64,000 bases of DNA from Entomomonas sp945283395. GTDB lineage: Bacteria; Pseudomonadota; Gammaproteobacteria; Pseudomonadales; Pseudomonadaceae. A program made the position numbers and the translations under genes. Below the pieces are notes generated by a model that made no database searches, had not been told where the DNA came from, and saw only the letters and a program-made list of their open reading frames with translations. The stretch is taken from NCBI GenBank assembly GCA_946480835.1, contig CAMLLC010000004.1, positions 62,001 through 126,000 of the forward strand, read 5' to 3'. Shown here piece by piece: positions 37,247 to 47,241 of this stretch (positions within the stretch are counted from its first letter, which is position 1; every line of letters starts with the position of its first letter).

Positions 37247-40200
37247 TGTTTTATCCTTAACCAATTTTTTACAAAATGATGGTTTAAACAATTAAAGTGA
37301 TTGCCCTTAATTATGTCTACACTAAAATCCCCTAGTGTTCTGTGTTGCCAGTAATCTTTTAATGTTTGTTGATGATTTATAATCAATGGATTTGTTTGCT
37401 CTGGGATAAAAAGTCTTAATGCTCCTATATAAGGGGTTAATCCCCCCCAAAAGCTTGCCTGCACTGAGTGTTTAAAAAATTCGTAAAGACGAATTGTTTC
37501 TTCTCGTAAAGTTGCGCCGGAAGTTATTTCTTCAATATGGGCAGCGCTATTTAAAATTCGTTGTTTGATTTGGTCTAACTGTTCTGTGATTAGATGTTGT
37601 TCAATCAATAACTGGTAAAGTTGGTTATAACCTATATTACAAGGCTGTGTGCTCACCAATTGGCTAAATAGTTGACTAATAATTTCTAGGCTAGGAAGTT
37701 GTAATTTTTCTAAGGATAATCCTAAAGTTACAGCATAATTAATAAGTATTAATAATTCATCTTCTATTAGATAAGGAATTCGATAACTAGATACAATATC
37801 TAAATTATCTACTTGACCTCCCATTTGTACTAAAGACTTAGCTAGTTCAATAGCAATTAAGCCCCCAGAGCAATAACCTAAAATATTAACTTGTGTAATA
37901 CCGTTGTTTAATAATAGTTTGGCATAACGATAGCCTAGTGTGGTATTCAAGTATTGAGCAGGGATAGCTAAATAATCTTCTGTGTTCTGTACTACTAACC
38001 CTGCTACGGCTTCTTGAGCAGTTAGCTCAGGAATCAGCATTTTATAGGCTTGTAATGTCCCTAATCCTTCATGGACTAATATACGTGTTATACCTATTTT
38101 ATTATTTAATTTGATTAATGAAAATTCGTTATTGTAATGGTTTAATTGTGTTAATAATTGGTTAGATGTTTTCGAACGCTTGGCCTTTGATTTTGTGATT
38201 GATATTTCCTCATTAGCTGGTAGAGCTATTTCATGATCTTCTAGCCACTTAGCTGTTGCATTGGGAGTTGAGTTACTTAAAACTATTCTTAATAATAAAT
38301 CAAAGGGATGTAATTGGGCTAATGGTTCGGTTTCTCTTAACTTAACAATAAGCTGGGTAATTAATAATGAATCACCACCTAACTCAAAAAAATCTTGCTC
38401 GGGGCTGATAGGCTGATAGTTAAGAATCGTTTCCCATAGTTTAATAAGCCTTGCTGTGAGTGAACTGTAGCTTGTTTGGCTGGAGTTGATAGTTGGTTGG
38501 CTAACGTTTGGGTGTTTAGCTAACTGAGTCAATGTTTTTTTATCAATTTTACCATTAGCTGTAATAGGGAATTTGTCTAATAATTGCAAAAAGCTGGGTA
38601 CCATATAGTAGGGTAGCTGTTGCTTAATAAAATCCATTAACGTTTGTTGGGAGACAAGAGGAATATTAGTTTTTACATGGCTAATAAATATTTCATAGCC
38701 TAAGAGCTGCAATGGAGTATCAAGCATAATAGCACTAGCAAAATCACCTTTTATCTTGTTAAGAAGTGTTAACCATTCATTGCGATGAATAAAAAGATGA
38801 TGGTTAAGTTGCCTACTATCATCAGCTTGTTCCATCATAAGGCTCTGGCTAATACTAATTTCGGGGTGTTCTTGAGTTAATTCTTGAATAATCCACCATG
38901 CTTGGGGACTAGATAATTGCCTTAAGTCATCTAAAAGATTGGGTGTATTATGGGCATTATTGAGCGCGCCGGAACTGATAATAATATCAATGGATTGTGT
39001 TGCTATGCCCTGCTCTAATAAAGCACCATTCATATCAAAAGGAATGAAATCCATCCACTTATAGTCAGAAAAATATTCCTTAGCACTATTGAGAAAATAT
39101 TGAGAAACATCACTAAATAAATAGTGTATATTCACCCCCTCAGCAGTAAGCGCTGCTAGTGCTGTTACAATGTGGCGCGTAGCAGCTGCCGTTCCTGCCC
39201 CAATTTCTAGAATACGCCAATTTCTAGTGGGCTGTTTTTGAATTATTTTAGCTATTGCTTCAGCCATAGTTTGATGTAAAGCTTGTGCATGTAGACCTTT
39301 AGTATACATAGCCTGAGCTATATGATTAGAACCTTGTGGAAACATTAACTCGTTAGGTTTTATATAGCCTTGTAACTGTTCTAACAGTAGATTAGCTGAT
39401 GTTTTAAAGTAATCAGTCAATTCTTGTGGCCAAATTTTGGGGCTAGCTACTTTGGCAAATTCTTGCCAGCTTTGTTCAAAATTTGGGATAGTAACATTAG
39501 GGATAAGTTGCCATTGATCATCATTTTGAATCAAATAGCTTCCTTGCTCGGTAAGTAGCGTTAACCAATGTAATAATAAAGCATGGCGCTCAGAAGGTAA
39601 GTGTAATTGTTCGCAGAGTTTTGAAAAGCTAATAACTTTACCTGTGGTGAGATCAGTCTGATCCAACGCCTTAAATATCCCACTAAGACATGCTTGCGCA
39701 AGACAATGAATCGCTAATTGTAATTGTGCTACTGCTGGCCAGTTATATTTAGTTAAAGTGTTTGGTAAGTTCTCAGCTAATTCGGTTAATTCATTAGAAA
39801 TAGCCGTTTCATCAATGTCTAAGTTTTTTAACGTTGCAAAACTATGTAAATAACGATTATTTTTTTCACCTAATATAATAGTAGTAGCATGATTAACAGC
39901 AGGATTTTGATTAATTGCATTATCTATTTCAGCTAACTCAATACGATAGCCCCTAATTTTGACTTGATCATCTTCTCTACCTAAAAATTCGATTGAACCA
40001 TCTGCAAGATAACGCCCTAAATCCCCAGTTTTATAGAGACGCCGGCCATTTTTTTGAGTAATAAAGCGGTTAGCCGTTTGTTGTGGATCATTGGCATAAC
40101 CTTCGGCTAAACCTACACCCGCTATATATATTTCACCACGTACTCCAATGGGACAAGGGTATAGTGCTTGATTCAGTACTTCTACACTTTGTGAAGTCAA

Positions 40201-42705
40201 TGCTTTACCATAAGGAATACTGGCTAGCTTTGTATCGTTAAAGTCAATAGGATGTTCAATAGACCAAATAGCTGCTTCAGTTGCACCACCTAAACTGTAA
40301 ATTTTACTGGTAGGAAATAATGCCCACCATCTTTTAGGTAGTGAGGGAGGAATCCAATCTCCAGACCACATAACAATTCTAGGAGAGCTTGGTTTCACAG
40401 TTGGGTATGCTTCTAAATAATCTATGAGTAGTTGTGCTTGCGCTGGCACAGAGTTCCAAATACTGATAGAGTGATTTTGCATAAGCTCAACCCAATGAGA
40501 TGGATCATTAATACGACTAGGATTGGGTAATACAACACTGCCACCTCGTGCAGTAAAACCCAAAAAGTCATAAACCGATAAATCAAAACTTAATTCAGCT
40601 AACCCTAATAATTTATCTTGTGCATTGATCTGATAACGATTATTGATATCCTCTAAGGTATTAGCCACGGCACCATGACTCAGCATAACGCCCTTAGGGG
40701 TGCCAGTTGAACCTGAGGTATAAATTATATAGGCCAAATCTGATGCTTTAATAGACGTATTAATTTGTGGTGGCCATTGTTCACTAGCTTTGATGTCTTG
40801 TATCTTAATAGTAGCTATAGAATTGGCATCATTTGAAGTATCTTGAGTAATAAGGGCTTTTGCTTGAGAACTTGCTAATATTATTTCCTGACGATTGCTA
40901 GGTTGGTTACTTGCTATAGGAACATAAACAGCACCTAATTGTAAGATACCTAACACTGCCATTAATTGCTCAGCACTTTTAGGTAAAATAATTGCAACTC
41001 TATCACCTGATGTAATGCCTAATTGCGTTAATTGTTCACTAACAGTCATAGCCATTTGCAAAATATATTGATAGCTGTAGCTAGCTTTACTATCTATGAT
41101 GACAGTTGCTTGAGGCGTTTTAATAGCTTGTTGAATAATACCAGAACTAATATTAGGGTGAGGTGCTATACTGTGATAATGGATAATAGTCCGCTCGGGA
41201 AATAAAATATCATCAGTTGTATGCCATATCGCGGCATTATCGGCTAATTGATTAAGTAGTAAATAATAGGCTTCAAACATCGCATTAGCCATACCTTCAG
41301 GAAATATTCCTTGCCTAATGTCCCAAGTGATTTGTAGCCCATCATATTGATCTGTCACTTGGCAATCTAACCATACCTGCGGAGTCTGACTTATCATATA
41401 AGAAGGCTTAGGCAATATGTTTATATTTTTTTCTAAAAGTTGCGTAACACTTCCTATACCACTAGTAAAGACAATAGGCATAAGATCGTTACCTCGACCG
41501 CGTTGTTTCGCTAATTCTCTTAATACTTCTATACCTGAAAAGTTTCTATGATCTAAATCTTCAAAAATTTGTTGACTAATGATCTTAGTTCTTTCAATAA
41601 AATTAGTAGCACTATCGCTTTTAATAGCTAGCATAGTTAGGCTGGTAAAATCGCCTACAATATGATTTATTTCAGAATGAATAGCGGGTCTATTGAAAAC
41701 AGTTAAGTTTAAGCAAAAATGTGATGTTTGGCTCCAACGTCCTATAATTTCTGCAAAAGCAGATAAAACCACACTAGTGGAGCTAACGCCTAAAGTTTTT
41801 GCTGTTTGGCTTAAAAATTCCCATTGCTTACTAGAGAGGTCATAGTGGTAGTGATCAAACTTGCGACTAATAGCTTGTTGATGCTGAGAGATAATTGGTA
41901 AATCAGGTCTGGCAGGAAAGTCTACTAGACGAGCAAGCCACCATGCTTTGTCTTTGTAATAATCAATTGATTGAGCAATTTCTTGTTCATAACAAATATA
42001 ATCTCTAAAACTCAGATGTAAGGGTAACATTGGATAATTTGGGTTATCATAGAATTGCATCCATTCAAACAATAGAAGCTGTAAACTGGCATAATCAACC
42101 AAGGTAAAATCAACAGATAAGTGCAGAATGATAAGCTCATTGGTAATACTAAATTCAGGTTGTAAAATAGGCCACTTTGCTAGATCTATACAGGCATGAT
42201 CTAAGCGTGCTCGTACAGTAGATAAATGCTGTTGAATTTCAATCGCACGGTGCTTAGTAAGATGATGAAAAGTTAATTTTTGGTATGGGGTATTTTTTAA
42301 TATCCGCTGTTGATTATTATCTTCTATAATAGCCCTTAACATGGGATGTCTTTGTACTAACTTATTCCAAGCTTTCTCCAAAGTTATCAGATCTGTTGTG
42401 TTAGCTAATTGATATTCTAAATAGATATGGCAAGCATTACCGCCATATTCAAATGCTGAATTCCGACCTAATAGGTAAGCAGCTTGGATAGCTGAAAGGG
42501 GAAAGGGTTCATAAAGTTGTAGCGGATTAATAGTGAGTTTGGGGGGCGTTAAAAGAGCTAATAATAATGATTTTTGTTGTTTGATTTGTGCTAATAAATC
42601 CTCGTCTACAGCGCCTATAGGGGCTTTATAACGAAGTTGGCCAGCTTCTTTCCAGAGTTCTATATGCTTGGCCTGGCAGATACTCAGTAGTTGTTCAATG
42701 CTCAT
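37243..42705 (-). CDS. pchF: Pyochelin synthetase PchF (Cy-A-MT-PCP-TE)
   Basis: An 1820-residue peptide synthetase, near the 1809 residues of P. aeruginosa PchF. Domains in order: a TubC-like N-terminal docking segment (1-55); cyclisation domain with DFTLVDYAS (199-207), the DxxxxDxxS motif; adenylation domain with YTSGSTGTPKG (from 662) and RLYKTGDLGRYL; an inserted N-methyltransferase with LEIGAGTAA (about 1166); carrier with GGDS (Ser 1446); and a thioesterase. It should add and cyclise the second cysteine, N-methylate and release the product. The thioesterase elbow reads GYCSGG, placing Cys 1612 where the serine nucleophile usually sits, with Ser 1613 next to it. The start overlaps the pchE stop (ATGA). 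Confidence 0.92.
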   Translation of the reverse strand: MSIEQLLSICQAKHIELWKEAGQLRYKAPIGAVDEDLLAQIKQQKSLLLALLTPPKLTINPLQLYEPFPLSAIQAAYLLGRNSAFEYGGNACHIYLEYQLANTTDLITLEKAWNKLVQRHPMLRAIIEDNNQQRILKNTPYQKLTFHHLTKHRAIEIQQHLSTVRARLDHACIDLAKWPILQPEFSITNELIILHLSVDFTLVDYASLQLLLFEWMQFYDNPNYPMLPLHLSFRDYICYEQEIAQSIDYYKDKAWWLARLVDFPARPDLPIISQHQQAISRKFDHYHYDLSSKQWEFLSQTAKTLGVSSTSVVLSAFAEIIGRWSQTSHFCLNLTVFNRPAIHSEINHIVGDFTSLTMLAIKSDSATNFIERTKIISQQIFEDLDHRNFSGIEVLRELAKQRGRGNDLMPIVFTSGIGSVTQLLEKNINILPKPSYMISQTPQVWLDCQVTDQYDGLQITWDIRQGIFPEGMANAMFEAYYLLLNQLADNAAIWHTTDDILFPERTIIHYHSIAPHPNISSGIIQQAIKTPQATVIIDSKASYSYQYILQMAMTVSEQLTQLGITSGDRVAIILPKSAEQLMAVLGILQLGAVYVPIASNQPSNRQEIILASSQAKALITQDTSNDANSIATIKIQDIKASEQWPPQINTSIKASDLAYIIYTSGSTGTPKGVMLSHGAVANTLEDINNRYQINAQDKLLGLAELSFDLSVYDFLGFTARGGSVVLPNPSRINDPSHWVELMQNHSISIWNSVPAQAQLLIDYLEAYPTVKPSSPRIVMWSGDWIPPSLPKRWWALFPTSKIYSLGGATEAAIWSIEHPIDFNDTKLASIPYGKALTSQSVEVLNQALYPCPIGVRGEIYIAGVGLAEGYANDPQQTANRFITQKNGRRLYKTGDLGRYLADGSIEFLGREDDQVKIRGYRIELAEIDNAINQNPAVNHATTIILGEKNNRYLHSFATLKNLDIDETAISNELTELAENLPNTLTKYNWPAVAQLQLAIHCLAQACLSGIFKALDQTDLTTGKVISFSKLCEQLHLPSERHALLLHWLTLLTEQGSYLIQNDDQWQLIPNVTIPNFEQSWQEFAKVASPKIWPQELTDYFKTSANLLLEQLQGYIKPNELMFPQGSNHIAQAMYTKGLHAQALHQTMAEAIAKIIQKQPTRNWRILEIGAGTAAATRHIVTALAALTAEGVNIHYLFSDVSQYFLNSAKEYFSDYKWMDFIPFDMNGALLEQGIATQSIDIIISSGALNNAHNTPNLLDDLRQLSSPQAWWIIQELTQEHPEISISQSLMMEQADDSRQLNHHLFIHRNEWLTLLNKIKGDFASAIMLDTPLQLLGYEIFISHVKTNIPLVSQQTLMDFIKQQLPYYMVPSFLQLLDKFPITANGKIDKKTLTQLAKHPNVSQPTINSSQTSYSSLTARLIKLWETILNYQPISPEQDFFELGGDSLLITQLIVKLRETEPLAQLHPFDLLLRIVLSNSTPNATAKWLEDHEIALPANEEISITKSKAKRSKTSNQLLTQLNHYNNEFSLIKLNNKIGITRILVHEGLGTLQAYKMLIPELTAQEAVAGLVVQNTEDYLAIPAQYLNTTLGYRYAKLLLNNGITQVNILGYCSGGLIAIELAKSLVQMGGQVDNLDIVSSYRIPYLIEDELLILINYAVTLGLSLEKLQLPSLEIISQLFSQLVSTQPCNIGYNQLYQLLIEQHLITEQLDQIKQRILNSAAHIEEITSGATLREETIRLYEFFKHSVQASFWGGLTPYIGALRLFIPEQTNPLIINHQQTLKDYWQHRTLGDFSVDIIKGNHFNCLNHHFVKNWLRIKQ

Positions 42706-45700
42706 ATTACACCTTCCTCTAGTGTTATATCTGAGTTATTGTCTTTTTGTTTTTCATTTATTATTTGCAGCATGCCAGCGATGGTAGGATTTTTATAAAA
42801 AGCGGGCATTCTTATTGTTATGGCTAGCTTTTCTTTAATTAAGGCTAATAATCTAGTAGCTAGTAAACTATCACCACCTAAATTAAAAAATGAGCTATCT
42901 TTACTGTTAATAGAGGTTTTAAGAATCTGTTGCCAACAGTTCAATAATTCAGTTTGCAATGAATTTTCTGGAATAAAGTCTGTTTCGCTAATTTGTTCAG
43001 TTTGTTGGGTAATGATAACAGTAAGCCATTGCAGCAATAGTTTTCTATCTATTTTGCCATTATTATTGAGAGGTAAAGTAGGTATTAACCATTTCTTTTC
43101 AGGCTTCATAGCCTCGGGTAAGTGCTCTGTTAGCCAGCAGTTTAACTCTTTATCAGTAAGAGCATGTGGATTGTTTTTTTGTGCCCAGATACCTACTACT
43201 TTGTAGCTTTGATAAAGATGGTTAATAGTAAAATATGTTGCTGCTAAATTACTAGTAATAGCTGGTAGTGATGTTAGTTTAGGCGGCTCTTTAGTTATTA
43301 ATTCTGCGCTTATTAAACTTAATGGAGAGGGAGCAGTTAACTCTATTAATAAGAGATTTCCTTGTGGCTTTAATAATAACTCTGATAACTGTAAGCCTAC
43401 TGTTGGTATTTGATAAGTATGAAGTGCAACAAAGCTAATAACGATATCAAAATAACATAAGTATTGACTGGCTAATAATTGGTGCGGCAATATCTGTACA
43501 TGTGGTGTTATTTGACTGAAATATTTTGTTGCCTCATCTATTAGGGCAGCTGATTGATCAAAAAGAGTTACTTCAAAATTAGGATGATCTAACCAACTTA
43601 ATAGCGTTTTGAATAATTGCCCTGCTTTACAATCTAGAATAGCTATTTTTAAGGGGTTAACATTATTTATTAGTGGATCTAGTAAGGGTTTCAACTGAGC
43701 TAAAATTACTTTAGTTTCTGGTAGTTGGCTTGCAATTGCTTGTGGAGCTAATAATTTATCTAATAATAATAAATTAGCTTCAGTATTTTGCAGAGCAATT
43801 TCTTTGATGGTTTGTTGCATTGTTATTAGGTCAGTTGTTGTCCAATTTAAAGCGGTAAGTGCTTCATCTAATGGAAGCGTAAGGTTTTGTTGTTGAGTTT
43901 CAAGCCACTCTTGCCATTTATTTCGTAAGTCTGAATTTATAGAAATTTCAGAGCTTAATGATTGTACTAATTCAATAGTAATACGTGCTTCTAGTTTGGT
44001 GCTATCCAAAGCTAAGGTCTCAGCTAAATAGTTGCTAGCTATAGGTTCTTTTGCTAAAGCAGGAGTGATAATAGCGGCTAATAAAGATTTCTCCTTAATA
44101 GCTAAAGCGCAAGCACTGTCAATTGCCGGATGAAGTGTAAGAGCCGCTTCTATCTCCCCTAGTTCGATACGCTGTCCTTTAATTTTAACTTGTTGATCTA
44201 TTCTCCCCAAAAACTCTAAAGTACCATCACTCCAGTAACGTCCTCTGTCTCCCGTTTTATACCAGCGACCTGAGTCAGTTTCTAAGAAATGTTGTGATGT
44301 TAGTTTTGGATCATGTCTATAGCCGTTAGCTAAGCTATCCCCTCCTATTAAAATTTCACCTATCACATAATCAGGTACATCATGGCCATATTCATTAATA
44401 ACTCTATACGCCTGATTAGGTAATGGCTTGCCATAAGGAATGCTATGCCAGTTAACTGGAATTTGATCTACTTGTTGAATATTAGACCAAATACCCGCTT
44501 CTGTTGCGCCACCGAGCGCATAAAAAGCACATTGAGGATTAGCTCGCTGCTTAATACGTTTGGCTAAATCTAAAGCAATCCAATCACCTGATACTAAGAT
44601 GGCTCTCAATGAACTTAACTTGGTCTGTTGTTCAGGTAAGGCTAATAGCATTTCGAGTAAGGCAGGTGCTGAATTCCAGACAGTAATATGATGTTTTGCA
44701 ATCAAATCAGCCCATTGATTGGCATCTCTATTATCTTGCTGTTCAACAATGACTAAACGAGCACCAGCTCCTAACAAGCCAAAGACATCAAATACCGATA
44801 AATCGAAGTCTAAAGCGGACACTGTTAGGAGTGCATCTTGGGTATTTAGGTTAAGAAGTTGTGTTATAGCAGTTATAGTATTAATAGCTGCCTTATGACT
44901 CATTTCTACTCCTTTAGGCGTTCCTGTTGAGCCAGAGGTATAAATAACATAGGCAGAAGCTTCTGGTGAAATAGCTAAAGGAGCGGCTAAAGGAGTATGT
45001 TGTATAAGCTGTTCAATGTAAAATAATGGTGCTGTTGAGGTTATTTGTATGCTTGCTGTGGTAATAATGGCATGTATTCCAGCGGATTTCTCAATGAGGT
45101 GACGTCTAGTTTCAGGCTGTGCTAAATCGATTGGAACATAACAAGCGCCAATCATTACAATAGCCATTACAGTGGCTATTTGTAAGGAACCTCTGGGTAG
45201 GCTCACTGCCACAGCATTACCATAAATAATGTTAGCTGCATCTAATGCTCCCGCAATTTTTAAAGCTTGTAGTAACAATTCCCCCCTAGTTATAAGATGG
45301 TCATTTTCAATGAGAGCAATAGCGTTAGGATCTTTGTTTGCTTGGTGGTGAAAATCTGTAAAAAGAGTTTTATTGGGTATAGCTAAAACGGGATAATTGA
45401 TATGTTGACGTTTATTCAACTGAGATAACGGTAATGACAGGTTTATTGGTATTTGCCAATCTGTATGGCAAAGCTTTTGTATTAGTGTTACATAGCTTTG
45501 GAACATATGATTTATTACGTGTTCTGCAAATAATCCATCTACGCTATCCCAAGCAATAAGAATACTTTTATTAAGCCGATAGAGTTGAAAATCTAACCAT
45601 ACTTGTGGAGTTTGTGAAATCATTTCATAAAGATCACCAAATGTTTGGCTAAAACTGGTTGGTATAAATGGCTCTTTCCCTAAGTTACTTGAAAAAACAA

Positions 45701-47051
45701 CGGGAGCTTGACAATTTAAGCCTCTTTTTCTTGCTTCTCTAAGTATTTCAATAGCAGGAAAAGCTGAGTAAGTAATAGCTTGATGGAGCTGTTTTTGGAA
45801 ATTGCTAGCTATGTTTGCAAAGCTTTGTTGTTCAGTAACACCACATTCAATCAATAATAAGGTGGTAAAGTCTGCTAATACATCTTTGATAGCGGGGTCT
45901 TCATCATGTCTATCAAATAATGGAATATTTAACAGGAAGTTAGGTGATTCACTCCATAAGCCAATTATTAAGCTGAAAGCACAACCAAAAATACTTGAAG
46001 GAGTAAGACCATAGCTGGCAGCTTGTTGTTCTAAACATTGATAATTATCAAGGCTAAGATGAAATAGTTGTCTACTAAAATGTGGCTTAGTAATTGAATC
46101 GGGTGATACGGCCAATGGGAGGGATGGTGCCGAAGGGAGTGTCGTAAGTTTAACCTGCCAATACGCTTTAGACGCTTCTAATTGTTGGCTGATACGTTGA
46201 TGGCGACGTGTTAAATAATCTGCAAAATGTATGGTTGGAGCTGCTGTTAATAATTCAGGGGCACTATAAGCATTACCTAGTTCTTTAAGTAGTAAACGGA
46301 GGCTTTCTACATCTGCCGCGAGTAAATCTAAACTTAACCAGACATAATCTTGCTGGTTAGGCATTTTTACTAATCCTACTTTAAATACCTCTCCATGTCT
46401 TATATCAAGCATTTGATGGGATCTAAAGTTTTTTAAGGTTTGCCAATTTTGCTTTGCCTTGGCTAAATCTTCTTGCTGCCAATTTTGATAATCAAATATA
46501 TCGGTAAAGGGATTAGTTTGAACTTGTTGTAAGCCGTCATTAAATGCTGTTTGTAGCATCCAATGACGTTGTTGGACTAATTGGCTAGCGTTTTTTAAAC
46601 GAATTGGGTCAATGGAGCGACTTTTAAAAATTAAAAATGCATGGCAACTAATATTACCTAAAGTTTCTGCCTTTTCTCTACCATACCAGTAAGCCTGTTG
46701 GACTGGAGATAATTCGAAAGGCTCAAAGATAGGATGGGTTGGTAATAGTTCTGTAGGGTTTGCTATGCATTGATTATGTTTGATTACCTTAGTGATTAGT
46801 TGTTGCCAATTGGCAAGAGTAGGATGGGAAGAAAGTTCGGCAAAATTCACTAAAATCCCGCGTTGTCTTAATCGTTCATGCAAAAACATTAATCTAATAG
46901 AATCTAATCCGTAGCTTAGTAAGTCTTCATTAATAGATAATGTAGCTATTTCTGCAATAGGTTCATCTAAAAGTTCAGCTAATTGTGTTAGTAGCCATTG
47001 ATGAATATTCAGATTTTTTTCTAAATAGTCTTCTCTAAATTGAGGGCTCAT
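42702..47051 (-). CDS. pchE: Dihydroaeruginoate synthetase PchE (ArCP-Cy-A-E-PCP)
   Basis: A 1449-residue synthetase, against about 1438 in P. aeruginosa. Domains: aryl carrier with GLDSIRL (Ser 51); cyclisation domain with DLLAADVES (242-250), fitting DxxxxDxxS; adenylation domain with YTSGSTGTPKG (from 704) and WYKTGDRGRYW; a methyltransferase-like insert (about 1060-1290), which acts as an epimerase in PchE; and a carrier with NLGGDS (Ser 1395). It accepts the aryl group from PchD, adds cysteine and forms the first thiazoline ring. GGGAG precedes the ATG. It heads pchEFGHI with its own Fur-like and PchR-box-like sites. Confidence 0.92.
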   Translation of the reverse strand: MSPQFREDYLEKNLNIHQWLLTQLAELLDEPIAEIATLSINEDLLSYGLDSIRLMFLHERLRQRGILVNFAELSSHPTLANWQQLITKVIKHNQCIANPTELLPTHPIFEPFELSPVQQAYWYGREKAETLGNISCHAFLIFKSRSIDPIRLKNASQLVQQRHWMLQTAFNDGLQQVQTNPFTDIFDYQNWQQEDLAKAKQNWQTLKNFRSHQMLDIRHGEVFKVGLVKMPNQQDYVWLSLDLLAADVESLRLLLKELGNAYSAPELLTAAPTIHFADYLTRRHQRISQQLEASKAYWQVKLTTLPSAPSLPLAVSPDSITKPHFSRQLFHLSLDNYQCLEQQAASYGLTPSSIFGCAFSLIIGLWSESPNFLLNIPLFDRHDEDPAIKDVLADFTTLLLIECGVTEQQSFANIASNFQKQLHQAITYSAFPAIEILREARKRGLNCQAPVVFSSNLGKEPFIPTSFSQTFGDLYEMISQTPQVWLDFQLYRLNKSILIAWDSVDGLFAEHVINHMFQSYVTLIQKLCHTDWQIPINLSLPLSQLNKRQHINYPVLAIPNKTLFTDFHHQANKDPNAIALIENDHLITRGELLLQALKIAGALDAANIIYGNAVAVSLPRGSLQIATVMAIVMIGACYVPIDLAQPETRRHLIEKSAGIHAIITTASIQITSTAPLFYIEQLIQHTPLAAPLAISPEASAYVIYTSGSTGTPKGVEMSHKAAINTITAITQLLNLNTQDALLTVSALDFDLSVFDVFGLLGAGARLVIVEQQDNRDANQWADLIAKHHITVWNSAPALLEMLLALPEQQTKLSSLRAILVSGDWIALDLAKRIKQRANPQCAFYALGGATEAGIWSNIQQVDQIPVNWHSIPYGKPLPNQAYRVINEYGHDVPDYVIGEILIGGDSLANGYRHDPKLTSQHFLETDSGRWYKTGDRGRYWSDGTLEFLGRIDQQVKIKGQRIELGEIEAALTLHPAIDSACALAIKEKSLLAAIITPALAKEPIASNYLAETLALDSTKLEARITIELVQSLSSEISINSDLRNKWQEWLETQQQNLTLPLDEALTALNWTTTDLITMQQTIKEIALQNTEANLLLLDKLLAPQAIASQLPETKVILAQLKPLLDPLINNVNPLKIAILDCKAGQLFKTLLSWLDHPNFEVTLFDQSAALIDEATKYFSQITPHVQILPHQLLASQYLCYFDIVISFVALHTYQIPTVGLQLSELLLKPQGNLLLIELTAPSPLSLISAELITKEPPKLTSLPAITSNLAATYFTINHLYQSYKVVGIWAQKNNPHALTDKELNCWLTEHLPEAMKPEKKWLIPTLPLNNNGKIDRKLLLQWLTVIITQQTEQISETDFIPENSLQTELLNCWQQILKTSINSKDSSFFNLGGDSLLATRLLALIKEKLAITIRMPAFYKNPTIAGMLQIINEKQKDNNSDITLEEGVI

Positions 47052-47084
47052 AGCAACTCCCTGATTATAACTCGCATTAGTAAA

Positions 47085-47099
47085 TGATAATCATTATCA
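47085..47099 (-). promoter_or_regulatory. Perfect Fur box in the pchE promoter
   Basis: TGATAATCATTATCA is an exact match to the 7-1-7 Fur consensus. It lies 33 bases before the pchE ATG, and iron repression of the synthetase operon is expected. Confidence 0.85.
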
Positions 47100-47148
47100 A
47101 ATTTATTGTAGCTTAGTGGAGCTATGCTATTTTTGAAAAAACTTTAGC

Positions 47149-47175
47149 TTGCCAGACTTTTTATTTAGATAAATG
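47149..47175 (-). promoter_or_regulatory. Putative PchR box upstream of pchE (copy 2)
   Basis: TTGCCAGACTTTTTATTTAG followed by ATAAATG aligns without gaps to copy 1 through TTTAGAT. It lies 49 bases upstream of the Fur box, in the same orientation relative to transcription as the copies before fptA and pchD. Confidence 0.62.
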
Positions 47176-47241
47176 GCAGCGTGTTATCGATAAAAAAGGT
47201 TATCTAAGAGATAACCTATTGTAATATAGAAATAATTAAGT

